Assembly: GCF_030409305.1 (NCBI RefSeq)
Contig: NZ_JAUFPQ010000019.1
Location: 1-53,389, forward strand
Length of the DNA stretch: 53,389 bases
Direction of reading: 5' to 3'
Origin: Halomonas maura
Lineage (GTDB): Bacteria; Pseudomonadota; Gammaproteobacteria; Pseudomonadales; Halomonadaceae
In this document: piece after piece, positions 18,353 through 28,426 of the stretch
How positions within the stretch are numbered: the first letter of the stretch is position 1
Layout: each line of letters opens with the position of its first letter
The notes under the pieces: generated by a model
Told to the model about the DNA's origin: nothing
Seen by the model: only the letters and a program-made list of their open reading frames with translations
Databases searched by the model: none
Program-made: the position numbers and the translations under genes

Positions 18353-18988
18353 ATGACATCCCAGCGAACCCGCGACCGGATGGCCGAGCGCCTGGCCCGC
18401 CAGGGCATCGGCGACCGTCGCGTGCTGGAGGTGATGGCCGGCGAGCCACGTCACCTCTTCCTCGACGAGGCCCTGTCCCACCGGGCCTACGAGGACACCT
18501 CGTTGCCCATCGGCCATGGACAGACCCTGTCCCAGCCGTGGATCGTGGCCCGCATGACGGAACTGGTGATCCAGGAGGCGCCGCAGAGGGTGCTGGAGAT
18601 CGGCACCGGCTCGGGCTACCAGACCCTGGTGCTGTCGCGGCTGGTCACGGAACTCTGGTCGGTGGAGCGGATCAATGCCCTGCACCGTCGCGCGGGGGAG
18701 CGGCTGCGGCTGCTCGGGGTGCACAATGCCCGCCTGCGGCTGGCCGACGGCGGACACGGCTGGCCCGAGGCGGCTCCCTTCGCGGTCATCCTGCTCACCG
18801 CCTGTGCCAGCGAGTTGCCGATGCCGCTGCTCGCCCAGCTGGCCGACGGCGGCGTGATCATCGCCCCCGTGGCGGGCAAGGACGGCCGCCAGTGGCTGAT
18901 GCGGATTCGGCGCCGCGGGGATCAATTCGAGAAACAGCGGCTGGAACCGGTGCGCTTCGTGCCGCTGCTGGAAGGAGTCATTCGTTGA
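18353..18988 (+). CDS. pcm: Protein-L-isoaspartate O-methyltransferase
   Basis: This 211-residue SAM-dependent enzyme methylates isoaspartyl residues in damaged proteins to start their repair. PIGHGQTLSQPWIVARMTE and the SAM-binding VLEIGTGSGYQTLVLS (80-95) are diagnostic; E. coli Pcm is 208 residues. The ATG at 18353 was chosen because longer upstream starts would overlap surE with non-family sequence. Its stop overlaps the TTG start of the next gene by 3 bp. Confidence 0.95.
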   Translation: MTSQRTRDRMAERLARQGIGDRRVLEVMAGEPRHLFLDEALSHRAYEDTSLPIGHGQTLSQPWIVARMTELVIQEAPQRVLEIGTGSGYQTLVLSRLVTELWSVERINALHRRAGERLRLLGVHNARLRLADGGHGWPEAAPFAVILLTACASELPMPLLAQLADGGVIIAPVAGKDGRQWLMRIRRRGDQFEKQRLEPVRFVPLLEGVIR

Positions 18989-19962
18989 AGCGTCATCTTG
19001 AACTCGTGCTCAAGGGCGCCGGCATGGGTGCCGCCGATGCGGTGCCGGGCGTCTCCGGCGGTACCATCGCCTTCATCACCGGCATCTACGAGGAGCTGAT
19101 CCACACCGTCAAGCAGTTCGGCCCGAGCGCGCTGGGTGCCTGGCGGCGCGGAGGCATGGCGGCGCTGGCGAGGCATCTCAACCTGGCCTTCCTGCTGCCG
19201 CTGCTGGCCGGCATTGCCGCCAGCCTGGTCAGCGTCGCCCACCTGGTGGTGTGGTTGATGGAGGTCCAGCCGCGGCTGCTCGATGGCTTCTTCTTCGGCC
19301 TGGTGGCCTCCTCGGCACTGGTCGTCGGACGCCATCCCGCCGACTGGCGCTGGTGGCACGTGGTGCCCCTGGGGGTCGGCCTGCTGCTGGCCTACGGCCT
19401 GCCGTCGCTGATGCCCCTGGTGGCAGGGATCGGCAGCCCCGACCTGGTGCTGGTGGTGGGCGGTGCCATCGCCATCAGCGCGCTGCTGTTGCCGGGGGTC
19501 TCCGGCAGCTTCCTGCTGTTGACCATGGGCCTCTACGGCACCGTGATGGAGGCCATCCGCGGCTTCGACCTGGCGCTGATCGCGACCTTCGGCGGGGGCT
19601 GCCTGATCGGCCTGTTCGTCTTCTCGCGGGTGCTGTCCTGGTTGCTGGATCATTTCCACACCGCCACCCTGCAGCTGTTGCTGGGGTTCATCCTCGGCTC
19701 GCTGCCGATGCTCTGGCCGTGGCGGGAGCTGGTACGCTACCAGCTCGCCCCGGGCGGCCAGATGATCCCCCTCGATTACCGTTACCTGACCCCGGGCGAC
19801 TTCAGCGCGGTGACCGGCGAGCCTGCCCAGCTGACGGCCGTGGTGGCCCTGATGCTGACCGGTGCCGCCCTGGTGTGGCTGGTCGGTCGAACCAATCGTG
19901 GCGCTGGCGCGCCGGCGCGCCCTGGCGCACTCAAGGACAAGGAGGAAGGCTCCGATGCATAA
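18985..19962 (+). CDS. popT: DUF368 polytopic membrane protein, PopT-type polyprenyl-phosphate transporter
   Basis: This 325-residue inner-membrane protein has eight or more hydrophobic segments. The duplicated signatures GAADAVPGVSGGTIAFITGIYEELI (residues 14-38) and ISALLLPGVSGSFLLLTMGLYG define DUF368 (PF04018). Members of this family (PopT) were recently identified as undecaprenyl-phosphate translocases, which return the lipid carrier across the membrane. Translation starts at a TTG overlapping the pcm stop, with GGAAGGAG upstream. The gene lies between pcm and nlpD, so it is co-transcribed with envelope and stress genes. The symbol is assigned by family; function in this organism is inferred. 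Confidence 0.85.
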   Translation: MKRHLELVLKGAGMGAADAVPGVSGGTIAFITGIYEELIHTVKQFGPSALGAWRRGGMAALARHLNLAFLLPLLAGIAASLVSVAHLVVWLMEVQPRLLDGFFFGLVASSALVVGRHPADWRWWHVVPLGVGLLLAYGLPSLMPLVAGIGSPDLVLVVGGAIAISALLLPGVSGSFLLLTMGLYGTVMEAIRGFDLALIATFGGGCLIGLFVFSRVLSWLLDHFHTATLQLLLGFILGSLPMLWPWRELVRYQLAPGGQMIPLDYRYLTPGDFSAVTGEPAQLTAVVALMLTGAALVWLVGRTNRGAGAPARPGALKDKEEGSDA

Positions 19963-21106
19963 GGTATTGCTGATTTCCGGGCTGGCCCTGACGCTGGCCG
20001 GCTGCGCCGCGTCCCAGCAGAAGGCGCAACCGCAATCGGTCCGGGTCCAGGACCTGTCCACCGAGCGGGCGACAGCCACTCCCGCGAAATACACCGTCCA
20101 GGCCGGTGACACCCTCTATGGCATCGCCTGGCGGCATGACATGGACTATCGCGACCTGGCCCGGATGAACCGTATCGGCCCGCCCTACCGTCTCCAGCCC
20201 GGCCAGACCCTGGTGCTGGGCGGCGAGGGTCGCCCCGAGGGCGAGGCCGCCGGTTCGACCGGGAGCGCCGATTCTGGTGCCGTGGCCACCGGCCTCGGCG
20301 CCGCCGAGGGCGCCGCCGAGGGCGACGACGAGTCACTGGACTGGCTGCTGCCCGATGCCCCCGACGACGCCTCGGCCGATGCCGGTGGCCAGGCCGAGGC
20401 GGACGCGGAGGCCAGCGCGCCGGCGTCGGCCGAGGCAGGCGACGCCGCCGGGGGGAGCGACGGCCCCGGGCCGGTCTATGACCGTGAGAGCCCCGGCGCC
20501 GACGGCACCCTGAGCGAGGCCGACCAGGCCGAGCGTCGCGCCCGGGAGGCCGCGGCGTCGGCCGAGACGAGCGAGACGGGCAGCGACGGCGCCGCCCGGT
20601 CACCCGAGGCGGCCACGACCCAGCAGCAAGCGGCACCGGCCGCCGAGGCCAGCGAGGAGGCCGATGCGGGCGCCAGCGTGGCCGGCGAGCCGGAGGCGCC
20701 GGCCAGCGAGCCACGGCGTTACACGCCGGTGGATGAGGTGCCCTGGCAGTGGCCCGTCGAGGGCGAGGTCGTCGGCACCTTCGGCGAGGGGGGCAGTGTC
20801 ACCGCCGGCATTGATATCGACGGTCAAAAGGGGCAACCTGTCAAGGCAGCCGGTCCCGGCATCGTGGTCTACGCCGGCAACGGCGTCAGGGGCTACGGCA
20901 ACCTGATCCTCCTCAAGCACAACGACCAGTTCCTGAGCGCCTATGCCCACAACGACAGCCTGAGGGTGAAGGAGAACGACGTGGTCGAGGCCGGCGAGGT
21001 GATCGCCACCATGGGAGACAGCGACGCCGAGGATGTCAGGTTGCACTTCGAGGTGCGCAAGGACGGCCAGCCGCAGGACCCACTCGAGTTCCTGCCGAAG
21101 CGTTGA
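19955..21106 (+). CDS. nlpD: Murein hydrolase activator NlpD (LysM / LytM lipoprotein)
   Basis: This 383-residue outer-membrane lipoprotein activates a periplasmic amidase (AmiC in E. coli) for septal peptidoglycan splitting. A signal peptide ends in a LAGC lipobox with the lipidated Cys17. A LysM domain lies at 46-88 (YTVQAGDTLYGIAWRHDMD). A very long Ala/Glu/Gly-rich acidic linker at about 90-260 follows, then a LytM/M23 domain at about 265-383. The M23 zinc ligands are degenerate in the same way as in E. coli NlpD (AGIDIDG without the first His), so it is an activator, not a hydrolase. Its start overlaps the popT end by 8 bp. The rpoS promoter usually lies within or after nlpD. Confidence 0.94.
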   Translation: MHKVLLISGLALTLAGCAASQQKAQPQSVRVQDLSTERATATPAKYTVQAGDTLYGIAWRHDMDYRDLARMNRIGPPYRLQPGQTLVLGGEGRPEGEAAGSTGSADSGAVATGLGAAEGAAEGDDESLDWLLPDAPDDASADAGGQAEADAEASAPASAEAGDAAGGSDGPGPVYDRESPGADGTLSEADQAERRAREAAASAETSETGSDGAARSPEAATTQQQAAPAAEASEEADAGASVAGEPEAPASEPRRYTPVDEVPWQWPVEGEVVGTFGEGGSVTAGIDIDGQKGQPVKAAGPGIVVYAGNGVRGYGNLILLKHNDQFLSAYAHNDSLRVKENDVVEAGEVIATMGDSDAEDVRLHFEVRKDGQPQDPLEFLPKR

Positions 21107-21150
21107 ATGGATGGGGCGTGGAAAGGCGCGATACCGCACGAAAAGCAGCA

Positions 21151-21156
21151 TATAAT
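21151..21156 (+). promoter_or_regulatory. Possible -10 element ahead of rpoS
   Basis: A perfect TATAAT lies 69 bp upstream of the rpoS start in an AT-rich patch between nlpD and rpoS. The -35 region is poor. A further rpoS promoter inside nlpD is likely from known biology but cannot be placed here. Confidence 0.35.
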
Positions 21157-21224
21157 TACAAATCTTAACATCGATCGTTGGGGGCATGATCCGGTGCCCC
21201 GTAGCAGACATGGGGTAGCAATCG

Positions 21225-22214
21225 ATGAGCATGCTTGAACGGGACCTGCAGGACGTGGATCTGGACACGGCCGCCGAATCGGACGAGGCCGCCGAGGAGG
21301 TCGAGCTGGAGGCGGGGGCGGCCGACGACAGCGACGAGGCCTTCGAGAAGGCGCTGAGCAAGGAAGATCGGCACTACCATCACAGCCTGGACGCCACCCA
21401 GATCTACCTCAACGAGATCGGCTTCTCGCCGTTGCTGACGCCGGAGCAGGAGGTCCACTTCGGGCGCCTGGCGCGCAAGGGCGATCCCGCCGGGCGGTCG
21501 CGGATGATCGAATCCAACCTGCGGCTGGTGGTCAAGATCGCGCGACGCTACCTTAACCGCGGCCTGACCCTGCTCGACCTGATCGAGGAGGGCAACCTCG
21601 GCCTGATCCGCGCGGTGGAGAAGTTCGACCCCGAGCGCGGCTTCCGCTTCTCGACCTACGCCACCTGGTGGATCCGCCAGACCATCGAGCGGGCGCTGAT
21701 GAACCAGACCCGCACCATCCGCCTGCCCATCCACGTGGTCAAGGAACTCAACATCTACCTGCGGGCGGCCCGCGAGTTGACCCAGAAGCTCGACCACGAG
21801 GCCACCGCCGAGGAGATCGCCGACTACCTCGACAAGCCCGTGGAGACCGTCAAGAAGATGATGGGGCTCAACGAGCGGGTCTCCTCGGTGGATTACCCGG
21901 TGGGCAGCGAGAGCGACAAGCCGCTGATCGAGACGCTCACCGACGACAACGACCTGGGGCCGGAGTCGACCCTGGTGGACGGCGACGTCAAGCAGCACGT
22001 CGATGACTGGCTGGCCGAGCTCACCGACAAGCAGCGCGAGGTGGTGGTGCGCCGCTTCGGCCTGCGCGGGCACGAGGCCTCGACCCTGGAGCAGGTGGGC
22101 GAGGAGATCGGCCTGACCCGCGAGCGGGTCCGCCAGATCCAGGTCGAGGCGCTGAAGAAGCTGCGGCGCATGCTCGACAAGCAGGGACTGGACCTGGACG
22201 CCATCTTCGAGTAG
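21225..22214 (+). CDS. rpoS: RNA polymerase sigma factor RpoS
   Basis: This 329-residue stationary-phase/general stress sigma factor has an acidic N-terminus, then region 1.2 ([21 protein letters not shown]), region 2 ([56 protein letters not shown]), region 3, and region 4 with the helix-turn-helix [21 protein letters not shown]. Length and order match RpoS rather than RpoD. The nlpD-rpoS adjacency is diagnostic of gammaproteobacteria. A strong terminator follows. Confidence 0.97.
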   Translation: MSMLERDLQDVDLDTAAESDEAAEEVELEAGAADDSDEAFEKALSKEDRHYHHSLDATQIYLNEIGFSPLLTPEQEVHFGRLARKGDPAGRSRMIESNLRLVVKIARRYLNRGLTLLDLIEEGNLGLIRAVEKFDPERGFRFSTYATWWIRQTIERALMNQTRTIRLPIHVVKELNIYLRAARELTQKLDHEATAEEIADYLDKPVETVKKMMGLNERVSSVDYPVGSESDKPLIETLTDDNDLGPESTLVDGDVKQHVDDWLAELTDKQREVVVRRFGLRGHEASTLEQVGEEIGLTRERVRQIQVEALKKLRRMLDKQGLDLDAIFE

Positions 22215-22237
22215 CGGGCGCGCCGACGCCGATCAGG

Positions 22238-22264
22238 AAAAGCCAGGACCGCGTCCTGGCTTTT
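22238..22264 (+). terminator. Rho-independent terminator of rpoS
   Basis: AAAAGCCAGGAC pairs perfectly with GTCCTGGCTTTT around a 3-nt loop, ending in a T-run. It starts 24 bp after the rpoS stop. Confidence 0.85.
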
Positions 22265-22334
22265 CGCGTATGGGGACGACCTTTCGGTTTTTTGCTATAG
22301 ATCTAGCCCATAACTCTACTTGATGACAAAAGTT

Positions 22335-22361
22335 TGGCGAAATTCGCCATGAAATGGCGAA
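22335..22361. promoter_or_regulatory. Triple half-site operator-like element upstream of alr
   Basis: TGGCGAA, TTCGCCA(T) and ATGGCGAA follow each other, so the middle arm is complementary to both neighbours. TTCGCCATGAAATGGCGAA (22343-22361) has 8-bp arms and a 3-bp loop. It lies 59-85 bp ahead of the alr start in an AT-rich stretch. It may be a regulator-binding site or an RNA hairpin; the regulator is unknown. Confidence 0.45.
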
Positions 22362-22419
22362 CAATCTGGAAAATAATAGTCGGCCTATCTTCCCAGACGA
22401 CCCTTCCCGGAGTGCCCCC

Positions 22420-23541
22420 ATGGCCCGTCCCCTGCGTGCCGATATCGACCTCGACGCCCTGCGCCACAACTACCGCCTGGCCCGTGACCTGGCCCCCCGC
22501 AGCCAGGCGCTGGCGGTGCTCAAGGCCGATGCCTACGGCCACGGCCTGGTGCGCTGCGCCCGGGCCCTCGAGGGGCTGGCGCCGGCCTTCGCCGTGGCCT
22601 GCCTCGAGGAGGCGCTGGCGCTGCGCGAGGGCGGGATCGAGGCGCCGATCGTGCTGCTGGAGGGCATCTTCGCCGCCGAGGAGCTGGCGCTGGTCGAGGC
22701 CCAGGGACTGTGGATGGCCGTGCACAGCGACTGGCAGGTGGATGCCCTGCTGGCGTATCGTCCGGCGCGGCCGATCCCGGTCTGGGTCAAGGTGGATTCC
22801 GGCATGCACCGCCTGGGCTTTCCCCCCGAGCGCCTGGCCGAGGTCTGGGCGCGACTCGCCGCGGCCCCCGAGCGGGCCTGCGAGCTGCACCTGATGAGCC
22901 ACTTCGCCACCGCCGACATCGAGGACAGCGCCGACTTCCGCCGCCAGTCGGCGCTGCTCGAGCGGCTCGCCGCCGAGCTCGGCGCGCCCACCTGCCTGGC
23001 CAACTCCCCGGCGACCCTGGCGCGGCCGGAGAGCCACGGCGCCTGGAACCGCCCCGGGGTCATGCTCTACGGCAGCGACCCGCTGGAGACCCCCAACGCG
23101 GCCAGCCGGCGGCTGGCCCCGGTGATGACCCTGCGCTCCGAGGTCATCGCCGTGCGGGAGCTGCCCGCGGGCGAGCCGGTTGGCTATGGCGGGCGCTGGC
23201 GGACCCCGCGGCCCTCGCGCATCGGCGTGGTGGCCTGCGGCTATGGCGACGGCTACGACCGCCATGCCGCCGACGGCACGCCGGTGCTGGTCGATGGCCG
23301 GCGCACCGGGCTTGCCGGCAAGGTCTCCATGGACATGCTGACCGTGGACCTGACCGACCTGCCCGGGGCCGATATCGGCAGCGAGGTGGTGCTGTGGGGG
23401 CGTGCCGGCGACGGCAGCGTGCTGTCGGTGGACGAGGTGGCCCGCCACTGCGCGACCATCAGCTACACCCTGCTCTCCGGGGTGCTGCCGCGGGTCCCCA
23501 GACGGTATCATGGCGGTCCGTCGGGGACAGACCCCCATTGA
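22420..23541 (+). CDS. alr: Alanine racemase
   Basis: This 373-residue PLP enzyme makes D-alanine for peptidoglycan. AVLKADAYGHG holds the PLP Lys35. WVKVDSGMHRLGF, NSPATLARPE, RPGVMLYGSDP and VVACGYGDGYDR are the conserved blocks. The start at 22420 gives the normal N-terminus ARPLRADIDLDALRHNY with GGAG 10 nt upstream; an upstream ATG at 22354 would add 22 non-family residues and overlap an operator-like element. The last ~10 residues (HGGPSGTDPH) come from a GGGGACAGACCCCC element and look like an added tail. Confidence 0.95.
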   Translation: MARPLRADIDLDALRHNYRLARDLAPRSQALAVLKADAYGHGLVRCARALEGLAPAFAVACLEEALALREGGIEAPIVLLEGIFAAEELALVEAQGLWMAVHSDWQVDALLAYRPARPIPVWVKVDSGMHRLGFPPERLAEVWARLAAAPERACELHLMSHFATADIEDSADFRRQSALLERLAAELGAPTCLANSPATLARPESHGAWNRPGVMLYGSDPLETPNAASRRLAPVMTLRSEVIAVRELPAGEPVGYGGRWRTPRPSRIGVVACGYGDGYDRHAADGTPVLVDGRRTGLAGKVSMDMLTVDLTDLPGADIGSEVVLWGRAGDGSVLSVDEVARHCATISYTLLSGVLPRVPRRYHGGPSGTDPH

Positions 23542-23605
23542 GATCCCGTCAATCAGGAGCCTTGCCATGGACAGGTGTCATCGAGGGGGGGCTGACCCCC
23601 AATGA
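23523..23605 (+). repeat. Pair of related GGGG(A/C)xxGACCCCC elements between alr and lpxL
   Basis: GGGGACAGACCCCCATTGA (23523-23541) and GGGGGGCTGACCCCCAATGA (23586-23605) are imperfect copies, 63 bp apart in the same orientation. The first supplies the alr stop; the second supplies the stop of a mini-ORF and overlaps the lpxL start. They resemble a small dispersed palindromic repeat. Confidence 0.5.
23567..23605 (+). CDS. 12-residue leader ORF overlapping the lpxL start
   Basis: An ATG preceded by AGGAG at good spacing opens a 12-codon frame, MDRCHRGGADPQ, whose TGA overlaps the lpxL ATG (AATGAG). lpxL itself has no clear site at the right distance, so coupled translation through this mini-ORF is plausible. 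It may instead be the old lpxL start displaced by a repeat insertion. Whether it is translated is unknown. Confidence 0.35.
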   Translation: MDRCHRGGADPQ

Positions 23606-24504
23606 GCCAGCCCAACTTCGCCCATCCCCGCTACTGGTCCACCTGGCTGGCCATCGCCGCCATGCATCTCGGCGCCTGGCTGCCCTGGCGCCTCAAGCTG
23701 TGGTTGGGCAAGGCGATCGGGCTGGCCGCCTGGCGGTTCGCCAGCCGGCGTCGGCATATCACCGAGACCAACATCCGGCTGTGCTTCCCTGAACTCGATG
23801 CCGACCGGCAGGCCGCGCTGGTCCGCGAGAGCTTCATCGCCAACGGCATCGGCCTGCTCGAGACGGCCACCGGCTGGTGTCGCGATCCCGAGCACCTGCG
23901 CCATCGGGTGACCTTCCAGGGCCAGCAGCACATGGCCCGGGCCCAGGGGCAGGGCCGGGGCGTGCTGATCATCGGCATCCACTTCTCCACCCTGGACCTG
24001 GGCGGTGCCCTGCATTCCCTGTTCTTCCCCGCCGACGTGGTCTATCGGCCCCACGACAACCCGTTGTTCGAACGCTTCATGACCCGGGCCCGCAGCCGGA
24101 TCTTCGGTCGGGCCATCGATCGCCACGACCTGCGCGGCGTGGTGCGCCGCCTCAAGGCCGGGCATAACGTCTGGTACTCGCCGGACCAGGACTTCGGCCG
24201 CGACGCCAGCGTGTTCGCCCCCTTCTTCGGCATCGAGGCGGCGACCATCAAGCTCACCGCCAAGATCGCCCGCATGACCGGGGCCCCGGTCATGCCGCTG
24301 ATCTTCCACCGCAACCCGGATGGCCGCACCTACACCCTGGAGTACCTGCCGCCCCTGGCGGACTTCCCGTCCGGCGACGAGGTGGCCGATGCCGCGCGCG
24401 TCAACGCCGTCATCGAGGCCGCCATCCGGCGCCACCCCGAGCAGTACCTGTGGCTGCATCGGCGCTTCAAGACCCGGCCACGCGGGGAGGCGAGGCTCTA
24501 CTGA
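23602..24504 (+). CDS. lpxL: Lipid A biosynthesis lauroyl acyltransferase, LpxL/HtrB family
   Basis: This 300-residue inner-membrane-associated enzyme adds a secondary acyl chain to Kdo2-lipid IVA. The catalytic HX4D motif is His127-FSTL-Asp132 in GIHFSTLDLGG. An N-terminal hydrophobic anchor (residues 12-28), NIRLCFPEL, WYSPDQDFG and YLWLHRRFKTRP near the C-terminus are typical of LpxL/LpxM/LpxP. The choice of LpxL over LpxP rests on family frequency. The start codon lies inside a repeat-like element. alr beside it is not a functional partner, so common transcription may be incidental. Confidence 0.9.
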   Translation: MSQPNFAHPRYWSTWLAIAAMHLGAWLPWRLKLWLGKAIGLAAWRFASRRRHITETNIRLCFPELDADRQAALVRESFIANGIGLLETATGWCRDPEHLRHRVTFQGQQHMARAQGQGRGVLIIGIHFSTLDLGGALHSLFFPADVVYRPHDNPLFERFMTRARSRIFGRAIDRHDLRGVVRRLKAGHNVWYSPDQDFGRDASVFAPFFGIEAATIKLTAKIARMTGAPVMPLIFHRNPDGRTYTLEYLPPLADFPSGDEVADAARVNAVIEAAIRRHPEQYLWLHRRFKTRPRGEARLY

Positions 24505-24638
24505 GTTTCCGCCTCGCGGCCTGTCGGCGCGCGTGAGTCGCGTGGGGCCGGAATTGACGATTGCACGCGAGTCGACGAGGCTTCGAGGAGCGGCGCCGCT
24601 CAAGGCGTCGCCTCGTGCCCTCGGGGAAGGAGCTAACC

Positions 24639-24794
24639 ATGCTAGGCAATGCCGTGATCTTCCTGATTATTGCCATTGTCGCCGGGGTGCTGGGATTCGG
24701 TGGCATATCAGGCATCGCTGCGACCATCGCCCAGATCCTGTTCATCCTGTTTCTGGTGTTGTTCGTGGTGTCGCTGATCCGCGGGCGGCGCTGA
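24639..24794 (+). CDS. DUF1328 small membrane protein (YtjA family)
   Basis: This 51-residue protein is almost entirely hydrophobic, with two membrane segments ([18 protein letters not shown] and [20 protein letters not shown]) and a basic RGRR end. This is the pattern of the DUF1328/YtjA family, whose function is unknown. A strong GGGGAAGGAG site precedes the ATG at 24639; a longer in-frame start upstream adds a basic non-family stretch. Its 3' 87 bp overlap the end of the convergent DUF2254 gene. Confidence 0.85.
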   Translation: MLGNAVIFLIIAIVAGVLGFGGISGIAATIAQILFILFLVLFVVSLIRGRR

Positions 24795-26135
24795 CGCCTG
24801 CCGGCCGTCACCGATCCTGGACAGGCGGGGGGGCAGGTCGAGTCGATGCTCGCCCGTGGCCAGGCGCGCATCGATGAACTCCCGGTCCAGCGGATGGTCG
24901 GCGCCGCGGGCCAGGGTCTCGACCACCCGCTCGGCGAAGGCCTGCAGCGCCTGCCGCTCGGCGTCGCCGGCGAACAGCGACAGGCTCTTCACCGCCTTGA
25001 GCAGCCCCAGGGCGATGCTCTGATCGTCGGCCCCATAGTGCAGGATCGGCGTGAACAGCCGGTGCAGCAGGTCGTCGAAGCCTTCCAGTGGCCAGGTCAC
25101 GCGCCGTTGCCCCGCCTCGTCCAGCAGGGTATTGCTGGGCTGCCAGCGCAGGCGGTGGCCGAGCAGGTCGGTCAGGCGATGCACGCACAGTCTGGCGGTG
25201 CCGGGATCGTGGATGCCCGGCGACAGCGCCTTGACCGCCATCTCCATCAGCTGGGTCAGGCCGTGCACGTAATGCTCGGCCACCGATTCCCCCTCCAGGT
25301 AGCTCAGCGTGGCCCGCGCCGAGCGGCACCAGTCGTCGCTCGGCGCCGTGGCGGCCTCGATATGCAGGATCGGCAGGCCCTGGACCACATAGTCGCCGAA
25401 GCGGAAGTTCAGGTGCACCACGCCGTCGAGGCGGCCGGCCAGCCGGGCCAGGGCGGCGAGATCGGCGTTCTGCAGGTAGCCGGCGCGGCGGGCGCGGATG
25501 ACATGCCGGCCAGCGGGGGACGACGGGGTCGGCTGGTGGTGCCACCGGTCGCCCCGCTGGCGCGCCTGTAGGGCCCTCAGGGAGGCGAGCGTCGAGCGGT
25601 GCAGTTCGGAGGCCACGGCATCGACCTGGATCGACTGCGAGGCGTCGTGGATGAAGAAGACGTAGAGCGCCAGGCAATGGATGACCATGCCGCAGGCCAG
25701 GTAGATCGCCAGGGAGCGCCATAGCGCCGCCTGGTCGGGACTGCCGGGCGCGATCAGCAGCATCAGGATGAACAGGATGGTGCCCAGGTAGTGCCCCAGC
25801 ACCCACTGCCGGGGCCGCTCGGTGACCAGCCCGAACACCAGCTTGTGGGAGAACTGGCCGCCGGCCTGGGACAGCACGGACATCACCATCGAGAAGCTGA
25901 ACACTACCAGCGAGATCATCCCGCCGAGCAGGGCGGCGAGCAGGGTGGTGGTCTCGTCAGGGGCGTCCAGGCGCAGGCCGAGCAGCAGGCCAGGCATCTG
26001 GTTGTCGACCAGCGGCGGCAGCAGGGCCAGCCAGCCCAGTCCCCAGTAGCCCAGGGCCAGCAGGGTGGGCAGGTAGGCGATGCTCTTGCGGAAGGTCTTG
26101 AGCGCGCGAATGGGCCAGAAGAGCGAGGCGGACAT
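24708..26135 (-). CDS. DUF2254 predicted membrane protein
   Basis: This 475-residue protein matches the DUF2254 family (PF10011), a membrane protein of unknown function. Four hydrophobic segments lie in the first ~160 residues ([74 protein letters not shown]). A soluble C-terminal part follows, with [27 protein letters not shown], a family hallmark. The last ~29 residues are His/Gln/Asp-rich and are read antisense to the DUF1328 gene, which suggests loss of an earlier stop codon. The start at 26135 has a GGAA site; an upstream ATG at 26210 is less likely. Confidence 0.85.
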   Translation of the reverse strand: MSASLFWPIRALKTFRKSIAYLPTLLALGYWGLGWLALLPPLVDNQMPGLLLGLRLDAPDETTTLLAALLGGMISLVVFSFSMVMSVLSQAGGQFSHKLVFGLVTERPRQWVLGHYLGTILFILMLLIAPGSPDQAALWRSLAIYLACGMVIHCLALYVFFIHDASQSIQVDAVASELHRSTLASLRALQARQRGDRWHHQPTPSSPAGRHVIRARRAGYLQNADLAALARLAGRLDGVVHLNFRFGDYVVQGLPILHIEAATAPSDDWCRSARATLSYLEGESVAEHYVHGLTQLMEMAVKALSPGIHDPGTARLCVHRLTDLLGHRLRWQPSNTLLDEAGQRRVTWPLEGFDDLLHRLFTPILHYGADDQSIALGLLKAVKSLSLFAGDAERQALQAFAERVVETLARGADHPLDREFIDARLATGEHRLDLPPRLSRIGDGRQASAPPADQRHHEQHQKQDEQDLGDGRSDA

Positions 26136-26210
26136 GGGCGAGTTCCAGGCGGACCGTCCTGTTCTTATGGCCGCTGTGGCGGCGCACGGCAAGTCTCGCC
26201 ACCAACGCAA

Positions 26211-26244
26211 GCGCCCCCTGGCCCGGAAGGGGGCCAGGGGGCGC
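26211..26244 (-). terminator. Strong hairpin after ettA
   Basis: GCGCCCCCTGGCCC pairs perfectly with GGGCCAGGGGGCGC (14 bp, 6-nt loop), 21 bp past the ettA stop on the minus strand. There is no real T-run, so it may stabilise the 3' end rather than terminate on its own. Confidence 0.6.
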
Positions 26245-26265
26245 GACGGTGCAGGACGGCGAGGC

Positions 26266-27927
<1,662 letters not shown>

Positions 27928-28033
27928 GGAATCTCACTAGTGTTGGAGGTTCGGGATTGCAGGAATCGGTGGTCCCCGATGATAGAGGCCGGAAGGGGGA
28001 AAGGCCAGTACCGTCCCTGGTCGGCCGGCGGGG

Positions 28034-28237
28034 CTACTCCTCTTCCTCGTCCAGGGCCCAGTCGTCCTCGATGGCACGTCTCAGGCGACGTTCCTCCAGC
28101 AGGCCCTCCAGGCGCCGTCGGGCGCGCAGCTTTTCGGCGCGGCTGGCCGGGCGGGCACGCCGATAGTCGTCGTCATTGACGGCGTCGTCGTGGTCTTCCT
28201 CGTCGTAGAAGTCGTCGTGAAGGGAATCGGGGCGCAT
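28034..28237 (-). CDS. PA3496-like small acidic/basic protein
   Basis: This 67-residue protein has an acidic N-terminal half (DDFYDEEDHDDAVNDDDY) and a basic helical C-terminal half with RRRLEGLLEERRLRRAIEDDW, then an acidic tail. This matches the Pseudomonas PA3496 family, annotated as putative envelope integrity proteins; the mechanism is unknown. The start at 28237 has GGAGGA 6 nt upstream. An upstream ATG at 28252 would overlap that site. A good sigma70-type promoter lies at 28345-28373. Confidence 0.75.
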   Translation of the reverse strand: MRPDSLHDDFYDEEDHDDAVNDDDYRRARPASRAEKLRARRRLEGLLEERRLRRAIEDDWALDEEEE

Positions 28238-28344
28238 GCGAAGTCCTCCCATGGCCAGGTGCCGCTCGCGGCGAGCGGCGCATCCAAGCGTTGCCCCGCA
28301 CGTCGCGAGGCCTCAACCGGCGCCGGAGATAGGCGCCTGACGGC

Positions 28345-28373
28345 TATATAAGACGGGAAACGCGAAAGCGCAA
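28345..28373 (-). promoter_or_regulatory. Sigma70-type promoter for the PA3496-like gene
   Basis: On the minus strand TTGCGC (28373-28368) and TATATA (28350-28345) are separated by exactly 17 bp. Transcription would begin near 28337, about 100 nt ahead of the start at 28237. Confidence 0.6.
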
Positions 28374-28426
28374 CCCCCGGGCGGGCATGTTTTTTCCGCG
28401 CGGGGAGAAGAGGGTGGGGAGGCGGC

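Noticed and set aside
26211..26244. Hairpin as a bidirectional terminator also serving DUF2254
   Set aside because: The DUF2254 gene starts, not ends, on this side, so only ettA could use it. It also lacks a T-run, so full terminator strength is doubtful.
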